A stretch of 64,000 nt of DNA from contig CM065319.1 of the NCBI GenBank assembly GCA_033032175.1, positions 12,559,018 to 12,623,017 on the forward strand, read 5' to 3'. Under the pieces are notes generated by a model. The model was not told where the DNA came from and did not search any database. It saw nothing but the letters and a program-made list of their open reading frames with translations. The stretch's first letter is position 1. Each line of letters starts with the position of its first letter. A program made the position numbers and the translations under genes. This document shows, piece after piece, positions 11,262 through 21,809 of this stretch. The DNA comes from Saturnia japonica (taxonomy: Eukaryota > Arthropoda > Insecta > Lepidoptera > Saturniidae).

Positions 11262-12055
11262 CAAACATCGATTGGTAGGTGACATGGATCAATACAGTAA
11301 ATAAAATGTCTGAGGTTTGTCGTTGTGCGCGCATCACTCAAAAACTGCTGGATAGATTTTGTTTTTTTTTTTTGTTTTACTCCTTAAATACCTACTTATT
11401 AAAGTCCTTAAAAAATCACGATATCTTCTTTCAATAAGGCATTATTAAAGTTTTATGAAACTTCGATTTCTATACTCATTACGCGTTCTTCTGTAGTCCA
11501 TACGAACGAAGCCGCGGGCACAGCTACTATTAGATAAAATACATACTTAGCTTAGAAATAACTGGATGTCGAGTGCATCTACCGGAACACATTAATAACT
11601 AACTGAGAACTAGAAAATACGAATCAAATTAATTAATAACATAAAGAAGAAAAAAAACCACTATAAAAATAAGTACATAATAAACGGGGAAATATAATAT
11701 GTAAATTTTTAGTTTTTGAGATATGCTAAAAATCTTTGAAGCGAACAGTCTAACTCTAACGTGAAGGCTGCGGTTACAAGAATTATTACTCAAGTTATAA
11801 TATATCATACGTCAAGGTATGTTATTGTTTTAATGAAATCTTGAGACCGTGCAAATAAAATAATTATGTACATGACATATTATAATCATTATCCTTGCTA
11901 ATACAATACAATATTATTTTTATAATTACAGTTTTTATAATACCACTCAGAAATAAAAAACCGGTCTTCACTGTGTTTGTCATGATCGCCAAACATCCTA
12001 AAAATTATTTACAGGAAACATATAAAAATTGAATACAATATACAAATATGAATAC
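11262..12055. other. LINE end and AT-rich spacer
   Basis: The first ~75 bases continue the LINE remnant interrupted by the mariner (minus strand). At about 11500-11535 there is a GAAGCCGCGGGCACAGCTAC motif, a common lepidopteran repeat tail. The rest is AT-rich with no gene seen. Confidence 0.5.
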
Positions 12056-12059
12056 AATT

Positions 12060-12265
12060 AGCTAAGCCCACGGTTTCACGTAGGATGTTAAATTTATTCG
12101 ACCCGATGGTTGCCGCGTCCCCACGCCGACGCAGTACGTACCCGTGTAACCTTTCGTTGTTCTCACTTCCTGTACTTGCCTACAGCTTTCCAGATTGCTT
12201 GACGTTCGTCGTTACTGTTCCACACCTTAGGGTCGTGGCGTGAAGTTATATAGCCTATAACTATC
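12060..12265 (-). repeat. Dispersed repeat family C, minus-strand copy
   Basis: The reverse complement matches the intronic repeats at 29390-29612 and 49215-49440. Shared landmarks are CACGACCCTAAGG, GAAGTGAGAACAA and GTGAAACCGTG. It is SINE-like in size and has no ORF. Confidence 0.65.
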
Positions 12266-13599
12266 CTCAAAAATAGGCCATAAAATTAAAAAAAAAAAAA
12301 ACAAAACAAATGTTACGGGTAGTTCCAGAGATTAAAGCGTTTAAACAAACCAATAAAAAACTCTTCAACTCTATAATACCACTGGCTGTGCTCGCAACTT
12401 TGCCCGTATGGTATATTTCGTGTATGAAAAACAGCATCTAAATAAAAACCTCCCCTCATCACAATCTCACGGTATTTACGGTTTAAGCTGTGAGAATACC
12501 CACCTAAAATCATTTTAAATGTTAATCATCCTTTACGAAAAGCTAATTTTATTTAATAACTTTATTTTTTTAAACTGTTAATATTCAGTGAATAATAATA
12601 ATATTTTATTCTTTATAAAAAACTCAATAGCGCAAACGCCAAAGAACGACAACTATAGTAAAAAATTTAGATCGAATAGATATTTTTAATGATTTTAAAC
12701 ATGTAAAAATAGCGTTAAAATATATTTAAAAATGTTTAAAATAATAATAAAATCTCAACCTTAAATTATTAATATAAGTGCTTACAGAAAATATATTTAA
12801 GTTTGACAATAAATATCAAATCAATTTCATGATAATTTAAACCAAGCCGTACAGCGCCATCTATGAATACTTCTTTTTTGAAAATTATATAAAGATAAAA
12901 TAATTTCGATTAATTTGGTATCTTTTCACTTTGTTTCACAAAAAATATTTTAAATATATTGCAAAATTACTTATAAATACATACATACATTCTTTTTTAT
13001 ATGTACATAATCTAAACGCAATTTATAGGCCATACAAATGTCCATACGTTTAAAAATGCATCCTAAATCTACTTTCAAACTATAAACTACAATCATACCT
13101 ACCAAATTTCATTAAATTCGGTAGTTATTCGTGATTGGCATTGAAACCATATTGACAAACAAAATAAAATTACAAAAACTATCGAAATGTGTGTTCTGTC
13201 CATGATTCTAAACCCTCCGTAATATTTTTTCTCAAATATCTTCAATGTACAGATTTCGACTTTTTACTCTTTTATTAAAGTGACAGAATCAATCGGCAGA
13301 CGTCGATATCGTAACGGCCTCCCGAAATATCCCTTCACGACTCGTTTGAAGATCCCAAAATCATAAGATGACTTGGAAACATTAACTGGAAGATTATTTC
13401 ATATCCGTACGGTTACTATACACCCACCAACAAAGGGATAAACGGCCTCCAGCTACTCTCTCGCCCCTATCTGGCTACGCCATAGAATTTATAAGACAGT
13501 TTCATGGACTACGCCCATGTTGAAGCGTCATTATTTTCTTCATATTGTTTCGTATAGTGATTATCTAGACAGACATAAAAAAGTGAACTTAACAAATCG
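12266..13599. other. AT-rich spacer with decayed repeat at 13260-13520
   Basis: Mostly AT-rich. A 66-codon minus ORF at 12313-12513 has no family I recognise. The less AT-rich piece at 13260-13520 looks like a decayed LINE 3' end, but I could not place it in a family. Confidence 0.35.
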
Positions 13600-14225
13600 C
13601 AAGACACATCAACGAAAAATGAACTTCCAAAACGGCTTCAGCGGTCAGTCATTATACGAAGCGTGATCGAGATAAACGCGTACGCAACCTGTGTTTCAAT
13701 TCCGATATACCGCGATAGTGTGGAGGTTTTCTTTTTTGTTTTTTTTCTGACATTTATTACTATTTCAGTGTTATTTCTATCTTAAGAAATATTTATAGTA
13801 TATTGTATACAATTTTCTATTTACTTATACTGAGTTTCAAGTAATAAAATTGTTTTTTTTTTAGATCATAATAAGTCTTTTTTTTGTATGTATATAGATG
13901 TAACCAGTAATAGCTAGGCGATTTTGTACTCATTATCAATATAAATCTTAATGATAATGTATCTACTGTACACTGTATAGGAAGAGAAGGGCGAGATTTC
14001 AAACCATCAGTCAGCATTTAGTCCTCTATTACATAAGGAATCTATTTATACTTCGGTTAAATTGTATAATGTGAGAAGTTACTTGGATTGTATGATGGAT
14101 GGTATTTTCTATAGGATTGTTACTCTCTTTATTTTTTCAAAAATGTATATTTTATATTTATTTCTACTTATATTAAGGGAAGGGCGAAGTTTCAAAACAT
14201 CAACTTGAATATTTAAATCAGGATT
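13600..14225 (+). repeat. Segmental duplication arm upstream of UNC93-like copy A
   Basis: Colinear with 37240-37790. Shared blocks include CAGTCATTATACGAAGCGTG, ATCGAGATAAACGCG and GGTATTTTCTATAGGAT. This arm lies 9.1-9.7 kb upstream of gene A and its partner 2.8-3.4 kb upstream of gene B. Most of the difference is the 6.2-kb LINE insertion at 15697. It marks the upstream reach of the gene duplication. Confidence 0.75.
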
Positions 14226-15681
14226 GCTAAATACCAATTTTCATAGATCTATCTTAATAAATAACGAATTTTTGTACAAACTTTCATTCCCACTACCAGA
14301 GTAGTCACTTACAGTGTAAAAGGAATCTATTAATAAAATTGAAGTGTCTGTTTGTTATGTCAAAATAACAGATTTTTACAAAATGCATATGAAATTATAT
14401 ACCATACATGACAAAAAGCCAATTTTTAAAGGTTTTGTCTGTCTGTCTGTTTGTTCCGGGTAATCTCCGAAACGGTTTGACCGATTTTGACGTTTACGTT
14501 TACGTTGGTTTACGCTGAGTAAACCATAATAGATATTATAGTAAATTAATGTACTAAGTACATAATTGTAAGCATTAAAAAGATCTACAAAAAAGTCAGG
14601 GAGAGTATATGCCTATCTTTTAAGGAACACCCACAATAAGCATTTTTGTTTTTAAAATAGCCGGGAGCGGGGGATCAACATTCGCGCGGGCATTCTGTAA
14701 TCTACGTGAGCGAAGTCACAGCCAAAGTTAGTCCTTTTATATAAACAGATAGAAAATGATTTGTTTCAAACTTTAGCCGAATGGGTAGTTTATGTTTTTT
14801 TGTATCATATACTCATCATGACTATAATGTCAGCGGCTACCGTGGGATTTACAATCCATCCTCAGTCGTTGCTGTCATTCCGGCCTGCACAAATGTCTCT
14901 TCACGTTATGCTTCGAGGACTCCATGTTGTAGGAAGACGGTAATATACTGGCCGGAAGACAGTTCTACAGATTCACAGTAGGGTAAAGATAAGAATTATC
15001 AAACTTTTTTATTCGTGTTGAGATGGCGGTTACCGTAATGCTGTGGCGTAAAGAAGTTGAACAGCTTCTATAAAAAAATAGAGTATATTCTGTTGTAGAT
15101 TAAGGTTTTCTCAATATCAAATACCTAATAATAAACATGTTCGCAACCGTCCGAGTTCTTTAAGTGCAAAGTGGCTGATATTTCCGGTGTATTTTTTAAA
15201 GAATAACTTAATAACTTTTGACCTTAAATAAATTTAGATGAGGTCAAAAGTTTTTGAGAAAAAAAAATGTTTCTTTTATCACCAGTTGGGAAAAGTGCAC
15301 TTTTTATTTTTTCTCACAAAACGGTTTTAGAAGAGGAGGAGTCTAAGATGTTTAATGTATATATTAGCATAAAAGAAAATATTCTGAATCCTAAATAGAA
15401 ATACACATGTCCAATCATTTGCCGGCGCAACCTAGCGCACTTATTTATTCTTATTCGTAGTACTTATTTGGGTTCGCAGTAGCCTAATCTGCAACAGCAA
15501 GTACTCGAAGAACAACTAAAAGTTGCAAAATAATCACAAAATGAAAGAAAAAATGTGATTTCTTATATGGTAAAAAAAGTTTGTTCAAAATTGGAATTAG
15601 GAATTTGTATTTTAATAAAAGTTTATGTTATTATTTATTTAAGTTTTTTTATTTTTTATGTTCAAGATTAAACCTCGGAAG
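14226..15681. other. Spacer with decayed repeat tails
   Basis: A GTCTGTCTGTCTG stretch and CCGAAACGGTTTGACCGATT at 14436-14490 are typical remains of lepidopteran repeat ends. A GC-richer piece at 14790-14985 has two overlapping short frames with no match that I recognise. Confidence 0.4.
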
Positions 15682-15692
15682 CCCATGTCCAC

Positions 15693-15696
<4 letters not shown>
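15682..15696. repeat. Target-site duplication, 3' side of full-length LINE
   Basis: CCCATGTCCACTGAT, identical to 21868-21882. The last T is shared with the poly(A)/T run. Confidence 0.95.
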
Positions 15697-15766
<70 letters not shown>

Positions 15767-16238
15767 GGCTTTTACAGCTTCACCGGACTTGGGGGCTAGC
15801 GCTTAGGGCACTCAGCCGCGAAAGTTTGTGACGACCCGCACGAGGGTGCCAGAGTGGCCGAACCTCGGCTCGGGCGGTCGTCGCGAATGCGAAAAAGTCG
15901 CGATCTAACTAATTCCCTAATCTTAGGAGAATTCGAGCTAACTAATATATACTCATATGCACGTTCCCCTCCTCCTGGGAGGAAGGAGTGGACCATGCGT
16001 ATGTGTATTTAGTAATCGGAATGGTTTTTCTACACTAACTAGCGCAATAGTCTAACTAGCGCAAAAAAAGAAAAAAAAAAAGGTCCCTTACAGAACCTAT
16101 GTACCTGTGTGGTGTGCACGTGTGTGTGTTCATACGTGTGTAATGTTGTGTGTGGGTAACTAAGTGTTGCACGTATAGTGTCACTTTGTATCGCGCGGGC
16201 GGCTGCCTGACCCAAGGGCTTCACACCGAGGAACGGAC
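15696..16238 (-). other. LINE 3' UTR and poly(A) tail
   Basis: 474 nt of 3' UTR plus 69 A's on the sense strand. It contains a CA/TG-rich tract (16100-16160) and two copies of a CTAACTAGCGCAA motif around 16036-16068. The poly(A) begins directly after GTAAAAGCCGC. In sister copies this position is inside an AGCCGC-A-GCGGCT inverted repeat followed by about 60 more bases, so this copy ends early. Confidence 0.85.
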
Positions 16239-19142
16239 CTAGGCTTGGGTTGCCGCTAGAGAGGGTGGACGTGACGGGTGTGCGGGAGCGAAGTTGACCG
16301 CCCGTCCTCTGCGGAGAGAACGGTGGTTACGCGGGCGTGGGCGGTGGCACGCTCTGTTTGGAGAGACGGTGTCGGCGTAGAACGCGTTAGCTTTTTCGGT
16401 TTGGTCGGGCGGGTCAGTGAATATATTACGCGGCCGGCGTTTTCTCCGGCAGGCGTTGGGGTCGGGAACATAAGAAGCTGCCGCTTTTATTAAGGGGTTC
16501 GCGTGGTTCGACGCGGTGTCGAAATACGAGCGAGAAAGGTGTTTGGCATATGCATGTATCGAGGGAAGGTCCATATCTCTATGGAGATCCTCCATACGAA
16601 CAAACCAGGGGGCACCGGTAAGGCGGTGAAGAAATTTGTTCTGGATAGCTTGTAAGCGTTCCCAGTTATAACTTGGCATATGTGCGAACGCAACGCAGCT
16701 ATATGTCATGATCGGACGGATACACATCTTGTAGAGCGTAAGCTTGTGTCTCGTGGACATTTTGCTTGCAGCACATAACAGAGGATGCAGTCGGGCGAGG
16801 GTCCAGGAGGCCCTTTTCCTAACCAGATTGATGTGGCGTATAAAGGAGAGTCTACTGTCTAGGGTTACACCTAGATATTTGGTCGCCTTTTCCCAGGGGA
16901 TCGGATTACCGAAGAGTTCAAGGGGATTGTCCTTGAGTTTTTGCGGTATCTGTGTGGCGGTTTTGTCGAAGAGCACCGCTGCGCTCTTCGTGGGGTTTAT
17001 GGCTATTCGCCAGTCGTTAAACCACTTCCCGAGAGTGGTCACGGCTCTTTGGATTCTACATTTGAGGTTTCTCGTTTGCCTTTGAGAGGAGTATATGACT
17101 GTATCGTCAGCGTATAAGCCTACTTCAACTTTCTCTTCAAGTTTTGGTAGGTCACTGACGTACAGATTGAAGAGGCTAGGTGCCAGAATGGAACCTTGGG
17201 GGACGCCTGAGCGTATGGGATGGGGTGTGGATAGTTCACCTTCCACTCTGTAGCGAAAGGTGCGGTCTTTGAGGTAATCGCGGATGATTTTAACTAATCT
17301 ATCGGGGACTTCGCGGGAGTACAGCTTGTAGACTAATCCTTCGTGCCAGACCTTATCGAAGGCCTTGGCTACGTCGAAGAAGACTGCCAGTGTGCGACGG
17401 GGTATAGATAACTCGGAAAAGTTAAACAAAATGTGCTCCGTGAGGCGGTGCACTTGATGAGTGCAAGAATGTCTAGCACGAAAACCGAATTGCTCAGGCG
17501 GGTAGAGGTTTTTCTCCTCTATTACGGATTTGAGACGGTTCAGAAGGATCCGCTCATAGATTTTTCCAAGGGTATTTAGAAGACTGATAGGGCGGTAGCT
17601 GTCGGGAAGCGACGTGCTCTTGCCGGGCTTGTGAATACCTATGACAATGGCCGTTTTCCAGACGGCTGGAAAATGGCAGTTGGCTATGGCTACATTGAAT
17701 ATGCAGACCAATAGAGCTATGAGGTGATCGGGAAGAAGTTTGAGTACTTCGTTCCTGATACCGTCGGGACCTGGTGACTTTCTAAGCTTAAGGCTTTTGA
17801 GAATGGCAGAGATCTCCTCAGAAGTGACTGGGGACAGGGATTCTGATACCGGGAGCTTATTCAGCTCCTCCACGCGGGCTTCGATGTCTCTGACTCGGTC
17901 GGTGTTCTTGACGCTGTTCGGGGAGCACTGGCTCTCCAGACAAGCGGCAAGGCACTCCGCCTTGTCGATGATATCGAAAGCGGGTGTAGTGCCGGGACCC
18001 CTTTCGAGGGGGGGCATGCGAGGTTGGGCGTCTATTTTAAGGGCGTGGGCTACTTTCCAATAAGTCAGATGTGACGGCCTTAGCCCTTCGACTAGGGTGT
18101 CCCATCTGTGACTTTTGAGCTCGGTTATACGGGCTTTAACCGCTCTCTGAAGTGCGCGTAATCGTGCGCGGTTTGCATCGGTCGGATAAGAGTCATGCGC
18201 ACGAGTCGCAGCGTTCTTCTCCGTCATCAACGCTCGCACGTCGGCAGGGAGTACAAAGCGGCGATCGTTCGCCGCTTCGACCTCTCTCGAGGCCTCTCCG
18301 ATGCCGACTTGGAGGTGGTCAACTAGGGAGTCGATTGCGAGATCTACGTGCGCAACTGACTCTAACACGTCCGGGACCCTAACGAGACTGGGCGAGGACT
18401 GCCTATCCGCGAGGTAGTGTTTTAATTTTGCATAGTCAACCATTGTGACTGTAGGAGGGCTGGAGTCATCTAGTTGTCCTAGCTGTAGGATGACCGGGCG
18501 ATGGTCGGAGTCGAGTTCGTGTACGACCCGAATGAGTCGTACCTGAAGCGCGATATTTTTCAGGAGGGCTATGTCGAGCACTGTCGGTGTACAGTGATCT
18601 TGAAAGTGGGTGGGAGTGGGAGGCGCTATGACGTCAAAGTTTAACTCGTCCGACAACCCTTCGAGAATAACCCCATTGCTGGTGTCTCTCCAATTGTTGA
18701 AGGACGTGTGTCCACTGTTGAGGTCACCTGCGATAATGACCGATGTGCCGAGCGAGAGTAGCTTCTGTAGGTCAGACCTGAGAGGTACTTTCGTCGGTGA
18801 GAGGTATACGGATACGATCGTTATGGACGGATGATCGGTCATTCCTAGTCTACACGCGGATACTTCCATATTGGTAAGTATCGGAGGATCTATCGGCATG
18901 CAATACAACGAGCGCTTGTAGTAAATGAGAGTGCCGCCCCCTCGGCCGTCGCGGTCATTTCTAACGATGTTATAGTTTGCGATACTCGGATTGCGTTTAG
19001 CACGCTTTAAGAGCGTTTCCTGTACTAAGAGAATGTCTATTTGGTGATCTTTAAGATAAGTCGCGACGAGATCACGCTGCGGATATAAGTTCCGCGCATT
19101 AAAGAAAGAGATGTTTAAACCTCTCGGCTTGAGTTTAGCCAT
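16239..19142 (-). CDS. LINE ORF2: endonuclease-reverse transcriptase (intact)
   Basis: 967 codons from ATG 19142. Residues 1-225 are an APE-like endonuclease, with N at SFFNARN, Glu-42 in VQETLL, IAGDLN at 137-142 and SDHRPV at 212-217. Residues 440-730 are the reverse transcriptase, with SPGPDGIRNE, DSYRPISLLNTLGKIYE, FFDVAKAFDKVWH (Asp-590), SGVPQGSILAP and YADD at 677-680. The C-terminal region has no RNase H. The protein nicks target DNA and primes cDNA synthesis from the nick. The ATG overlaps the ORF1 stop by 8 nt (ATGGCTAA), suggesting reinitiation after ORF1. No stop or frameshift interrupts it and all catalytic motifs are present. Confidence 0.95.
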   Translation of the reverse strand: MAKLKPRGLNISFFNARNLYPQRDLVATYLKDHQIDILLVQETLLKRAKRNPSIANYNIVRNDRDGRGGGTLIYYKRSLYCMPIDPPILTNMEVSACRLGMTDHPSITIVSVYLSPTKVPLRSDLQKLLSLGTSVIIAGDLNSGHTSFNNWRDTSNGVILEGLSDELNFDVIAPPTPTHFQDHCTPTVLDIALLKNIALQVRLIRVVHELDSDHRPVILQLGQLDDSSPPTVTMVDYAKLKHYLADRQSSPSLVRVPDVLESVAHVDLAIDSLVDHLQVGIGEASREVEAANDRRFVLPADVRALMTEKNAATRAHDSYPTDANRARLRALQRAVKARITELKSHRWDTLVEGLRPSHLTYWKVAHALKIDAQPRMPPLERGPGTTPAFDIIDKAECLAACLESQCSPNSVKNTDRVRDIEARVEELNKLPVSESLSPVTSEEISAILKSLKLRKSPGPDGIRNEVLKLLPDHLIALLVCIFNVAIANCHFPAVWKTAIVIGIHKPGKSTSLPDSYRPISLLNTLGKIYERILLNRLKSVIEEKNLYPPEQFGFRARHSCTHQVHRLTEHILFNFSELSIPRRTLAVFFDVAKAFDKVWHEGLVYKLYSREVPDRLVKIIRDYLKDRTFRYRVEGELSTPHPIRSGVPQGSILAPSLFNLYVSDLPKLEEKVEVGLYADDTVIYSSQRQTRNLKCRIQRAVTTLGKWFNDWRIAINPTKSAAVLFDKTATQIPQKLKDNPLELFGNPIPWEKATKYLGVTLDSRLSFIRHINLVRKRASWTLARLHPLLCAASKMSTRHKLTLYKMCIRPIMTYSCVAFAHMPSYNWERLQAIQNKFLHRLTGAPWFVRMEDLHRDMDLPSIHAYAKHLSRSYFDTASNHANPLIKAAASYVPDPNACRRKRRPRNIFTDPPDQTEKANAFYADTVSPNRACHRPRPRNHRSLRRGRAVNFAPAHPSRPPSLAATQA

Positions 19143-20958
19143 TGAGAGGCCTGAGGTTGGCGGCTTCGCGATCGAGACGCTGTAACGTCTCTACGAGCCG
19201 GGGAAAGGCAGCTATGGTTTCGACGAAACCGTACTGCTCCATATGGGTCTTGTATGCGAGGACTTCGCGTATCTCATGCTCACGAATGAGCGATAACATA
19301 AGGTCATCCATTGTGGTGACGCGGGACGCTGGAGCGCGTGGTGCTGGGGCGCGGGGCGCTGGAGCGCGGGGCGCGGGGATGTCCATAGCCATAAGGGGCT
19401 GTGGTTTGGGGGCCCATGCGTTCTGAGTCGAACGCACGGGTTTGGGCTGCACCTGGGGTGCGGGAGGGCCTACGGTCGCCTGAGTGCGGCGGGGGGCAGG
19501 GAGGGACGGAAAGACCTCTGGATTGAGCAGAGGTTGCTGCGCCCGGGGCCCTGAGGCGGGGGGTGCCCGCTGAGGGGCAGCCTGCCCAGGGCGGCGGGGG
19601 TGCATGGTGTGCGGGGCCTTGGGGCATCCGCGATAGTTCGCAGGATGTCCCTCCTCCCTGCATAGTACGCAGCTCGGGGGGGTGTTAGAGTCACGCTGAC
19701 GCGTGCACTCCCTGGTTGGGTGGTCTTCGAGGCACTTAACGCACCTCGGACGAAGGAAGCAGTTGCGGGCAGAGTGTCCGTACAACTGGCAGTTGTGGCA
19801 TTGGGAGGGCTTCGAATTCTTGTATGGAGGCTCTACGGTTATTCCGGAGAGCTCGCATACAATTTCTAAGTTAAATATTTTTTTGCCCTCAGGCGTTTTA
19901 TCTAGGATTAACACGAGCATTGGAAGGGCTCGTTTCTCTTTATTATACATCCGATGGACCTCTCGGATGGGGAATTTTTGGGCTTCAATGGAGGCAAAGA
20001 CTTCCTCTGGTGAGATTTCGACTGGGATGCGCCGAAGCACAACCCGTAGGACACGCTCCTCTTCGAGGGCGTAAGTGTAGTAGGGAATGTTCCTACTACG
20101 GAGGAGGGTGGTCAATCTGCGATGGCATTTTGACGTGCTCATCGTCAGGGAGATACCTGTCGCGGTATTACGGGCTTTGGTGTAGCCTATTTTTAGTGTT
20201 TTGAGCTCATTGGTGAGCTTTGTCCAGACAGTTTTGTCGTGGATAATTATCGGAGGGGTTTTTTCCTTTTTACCGACGACCGGTTCGTCGGTATTGGAGG
20301 AGGGTGCGGGGGCGGCAGAGCCGTTAACAGTTTTTGAAGTTTTAGCCGCGTTTTCCTCAACGGGGCTATCACGGGGCGCGCGTTTGCGGGATTTGACGAC
20401 CGTGAATTCGTCATTTTCCACGGTAGGTTCGGTCGGGATTATGATTGGTTCCTGGAAGTGGAGCGAAAGTTCCATTTCCGAGGAAGGGGTTGGACTTACT
20501 GGTGCGTCCATCTCTGTTTCGGCTGGAAGGGCCGAAAAAGAGTTGTACACCGGTGTTGATTTGGTTGCCGCGGGGGCAACGGGTTTAGCGGGGCGGCCAT
20601 AGGGACCGGGGGTAAAAGATCGCTGTTGCGATTTTGCTCGGGACTTAATGGGGGCGTGGCTCGCGCTTGCGAGGTTAGTGGGGTGGGGGTACTCGGTCGC
20701 AGGGACCGAGGCGGGTCGCGTGAAACCGGGTGGCGCGGCGGCGGGTGAGATCGCGGCGGAGGTGGAGGGGATGGCGTGCGCGGTAACGGCGCTCTGGTTG
20801 GCTGACTGCGGACGTAGCGAGTCCGCCATCTGTGACCGACTTCTATACTCATTGCTGAGCTCGGGCATGTGGAGGGACATAAAATTAACTAGGCGCTGGT
20901 TTTCGGCTTCCAGCTGCCTAAAACGTATTTCTAATTCCGCGAGTTTTGATTCGGCCAT
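19135..20958 (-). CDS. LINE ORF1: gag-like nucleic-acid-binding protein (intact)
   Basis: 607 codons from ATG 20958, which has a good context (GCG ATG G). The frame is open up to a GTG at 21000, but GTG is not a normal eukaryotic start. Residues ~1-35 are heptad-like (AELEIRFRQLEAENQRL), a likely coiled coil for multimerisation. A Pro/Ala/Ser-rich linker follows, then a PRE_C2HC-like region at ~315-385 (VVLRRIPVEISPEEV, LPMLVLILDKT). Three zinc knuckles lie at ~387-445 (CHNCQLYGHSARNC, CVKCLEDHPTREC, CVLCREEGHPANYRGC), followed by a Pro-rich tail with APAPRAPAPRAPA repeats. This is the standard gag of jockey-type LINEs, which packages the element RNA. Confidence 0.92.
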   Translation of the reverse strand: MAESKLAELEIRFRQLEAENQRLVNFMSLHMPELSNEYRSRSQMADSLRPQSANQSAVTAHAIPSTSAAISPAAAPPGFTRPASVPATEYPHPTNLASASHAPIKSRAKSQQRSFTPGPYGRPAKPVAPAATKSTPVYNSFSALPAETEMDAPVSPTPSSEMELSLHFQEPIIIPTEPTVENDEFTVVKSRKRAPRDSPVEENAAKTSKTVNGSAAPAPSSNTDEPVVGKKEKTPPIIIHDKTVWTKLTNELKTLKIGYTKARNTATGISLTMSTSKCHRRLTTLLRSRNIPYYTYALEEERVLRVVLRRIPVEISPEEVFASIEAQKFPIREVHRMYNKEKRALPMLVLILDKTPEGKKIFNLEIVCELSGITVEPPYKNSKPSQCHNCQLYGHSARNCFLRPRCVKCLEDHPTRECTRQRDSNTPPSCVLCREEGHPANYRGCPKAPHTMHPRRPGQAAPQRAPPASGPRAQQPLLNPEVFPSLPAPRRTQATVGPPAPQVQPKPVRSTQNAWAPKPQPLMAMDIPAPRAPAPRAPAPRAPASRVTTMDDLMLSLIREHEIREVLAYKTHMEQYGFVETIAAFPRLVETLQRLDREAANLRPLNG

Positions 20959-21419
20959 CGCGGTGGCTGTTTGGAGGACGGGGGAAGTGAATTTATTCAC
21001 CTCCCTGCCTGGAGGGCAGGGGGGTACGCCGAATGAATTTAACGGGCTATCCGAGCCCGGAGCAATGAGACCTGTGTGTCACGGTGTAATGAAACACAGG
21101 AAAGTACCTATCGTTTCCCTAGGGGAGTCCCTAGCAGTCTTGTGGCAGAGGACGCAGGCCGGTATATACCGTGGCTCCGCCCAAACAACCACAAGGATGG
21201 ATGGTAAGGATAGGAAGGGTTGGGTAGGAGACACCTGGGGCTTAACTATGCAAAAAGGCAAAGGCTAAGATTCCCAGGCCCGTCCGAGTTATCGTTTACC
21301 TCAGAGGGAAGTAACCGGAGAGCGCTCGGGTCACGCCCCGTTCGTCTTCGTTAGCACCGTTAGGTATCCGACGAACGACCACTAAACCGTGGATTTGCGT
21401 GTCTTTTGAAACAGGATTT

Positions 21420-21588
21420 CGCGCTGAAAAGCGCGTTTATTATCGTACTGAAAAGTACGGTTTTTTCGTGTGCACCGAAGTGCTACACGAAATGTGCGAG
21501 CGAGACGGCGCTATGCGCGCAACGAGTACCTAGATACTCGCTACACAACAATAACACCGACCTCGCTATAACACGCGGTATGTATAGC
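21420..21588 (-). ncRNA. Hairpin array in LINE 5' UTR (structured RNA candidate)
   Basis: Six inverted repeats in 169 nt. 21420-21435: CGCGCT, 4-nt loop, AGCGCG. 21444-21459: CGTACT, 4-nt loop, AGTACG. 21464-21492: 8-bp stem, one bulged base, 4-bp stem, 4-nt loop. 21508-21518: GCGC-3-GCGC. 21523-21540: CGAGTA-6-TACTCG. 21565-21588: GCTATA-12-TATAGC. On the sense (minus) strand the loops of the first three are UUUC, UUUC and UUCG, the last closed by C-G, the very stable cUUCGg type. The function is unknown. Confidence 0.65.
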
Positions 21589-21809
21589 TTAATAACTAGC
21601 TTAAAACTGTGTGCTTTGAACCGGCAGGCCTAGGACCGGGTCCGTTGATCAAAACAAACAAGTCGTACACTAGTACAAGCAGAGCGCGAATGAAATGGCT
21701 TAAAAAACTAGCTTTACACTGTGTACTCTGAACCGGCAGGCCTAGGACCGGGTCCGTGGATCAGAGCAAACAAGTTTAACACTAATTTAAGCAGAATGCG
21801 ATAATTCGG
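21587..21809 (-). repeat. Two ~111-bp tandem monomers in LINE 5' UTR
   Basis: Units at 21587-21697 and 21698-21809 share GAACCGGCAGGCCTAGGACC, GGTCCG, AAACAAGT and AAGCAGA at a constant offset of 111-112 bp, with scattered substitutions. Confidence 0.85.

Noticed and set aside
12313..12513. 66-codon minus ORF
   Set aside because: Not recognised; could be a repeat fragment, too short and isolated to call a gene.
15581..15799. Plus-strand frame with a poly-Phe run
   Set aside because: It translates the T side of the LINE poly(A) tail.
20648..21268. 206-codon plus frame opposite ORF1 and the 5' UTR
   Set aside because: Shadow of ORF1; the minus strand carries the zinc-knuckle protein, and this frame has no domain.
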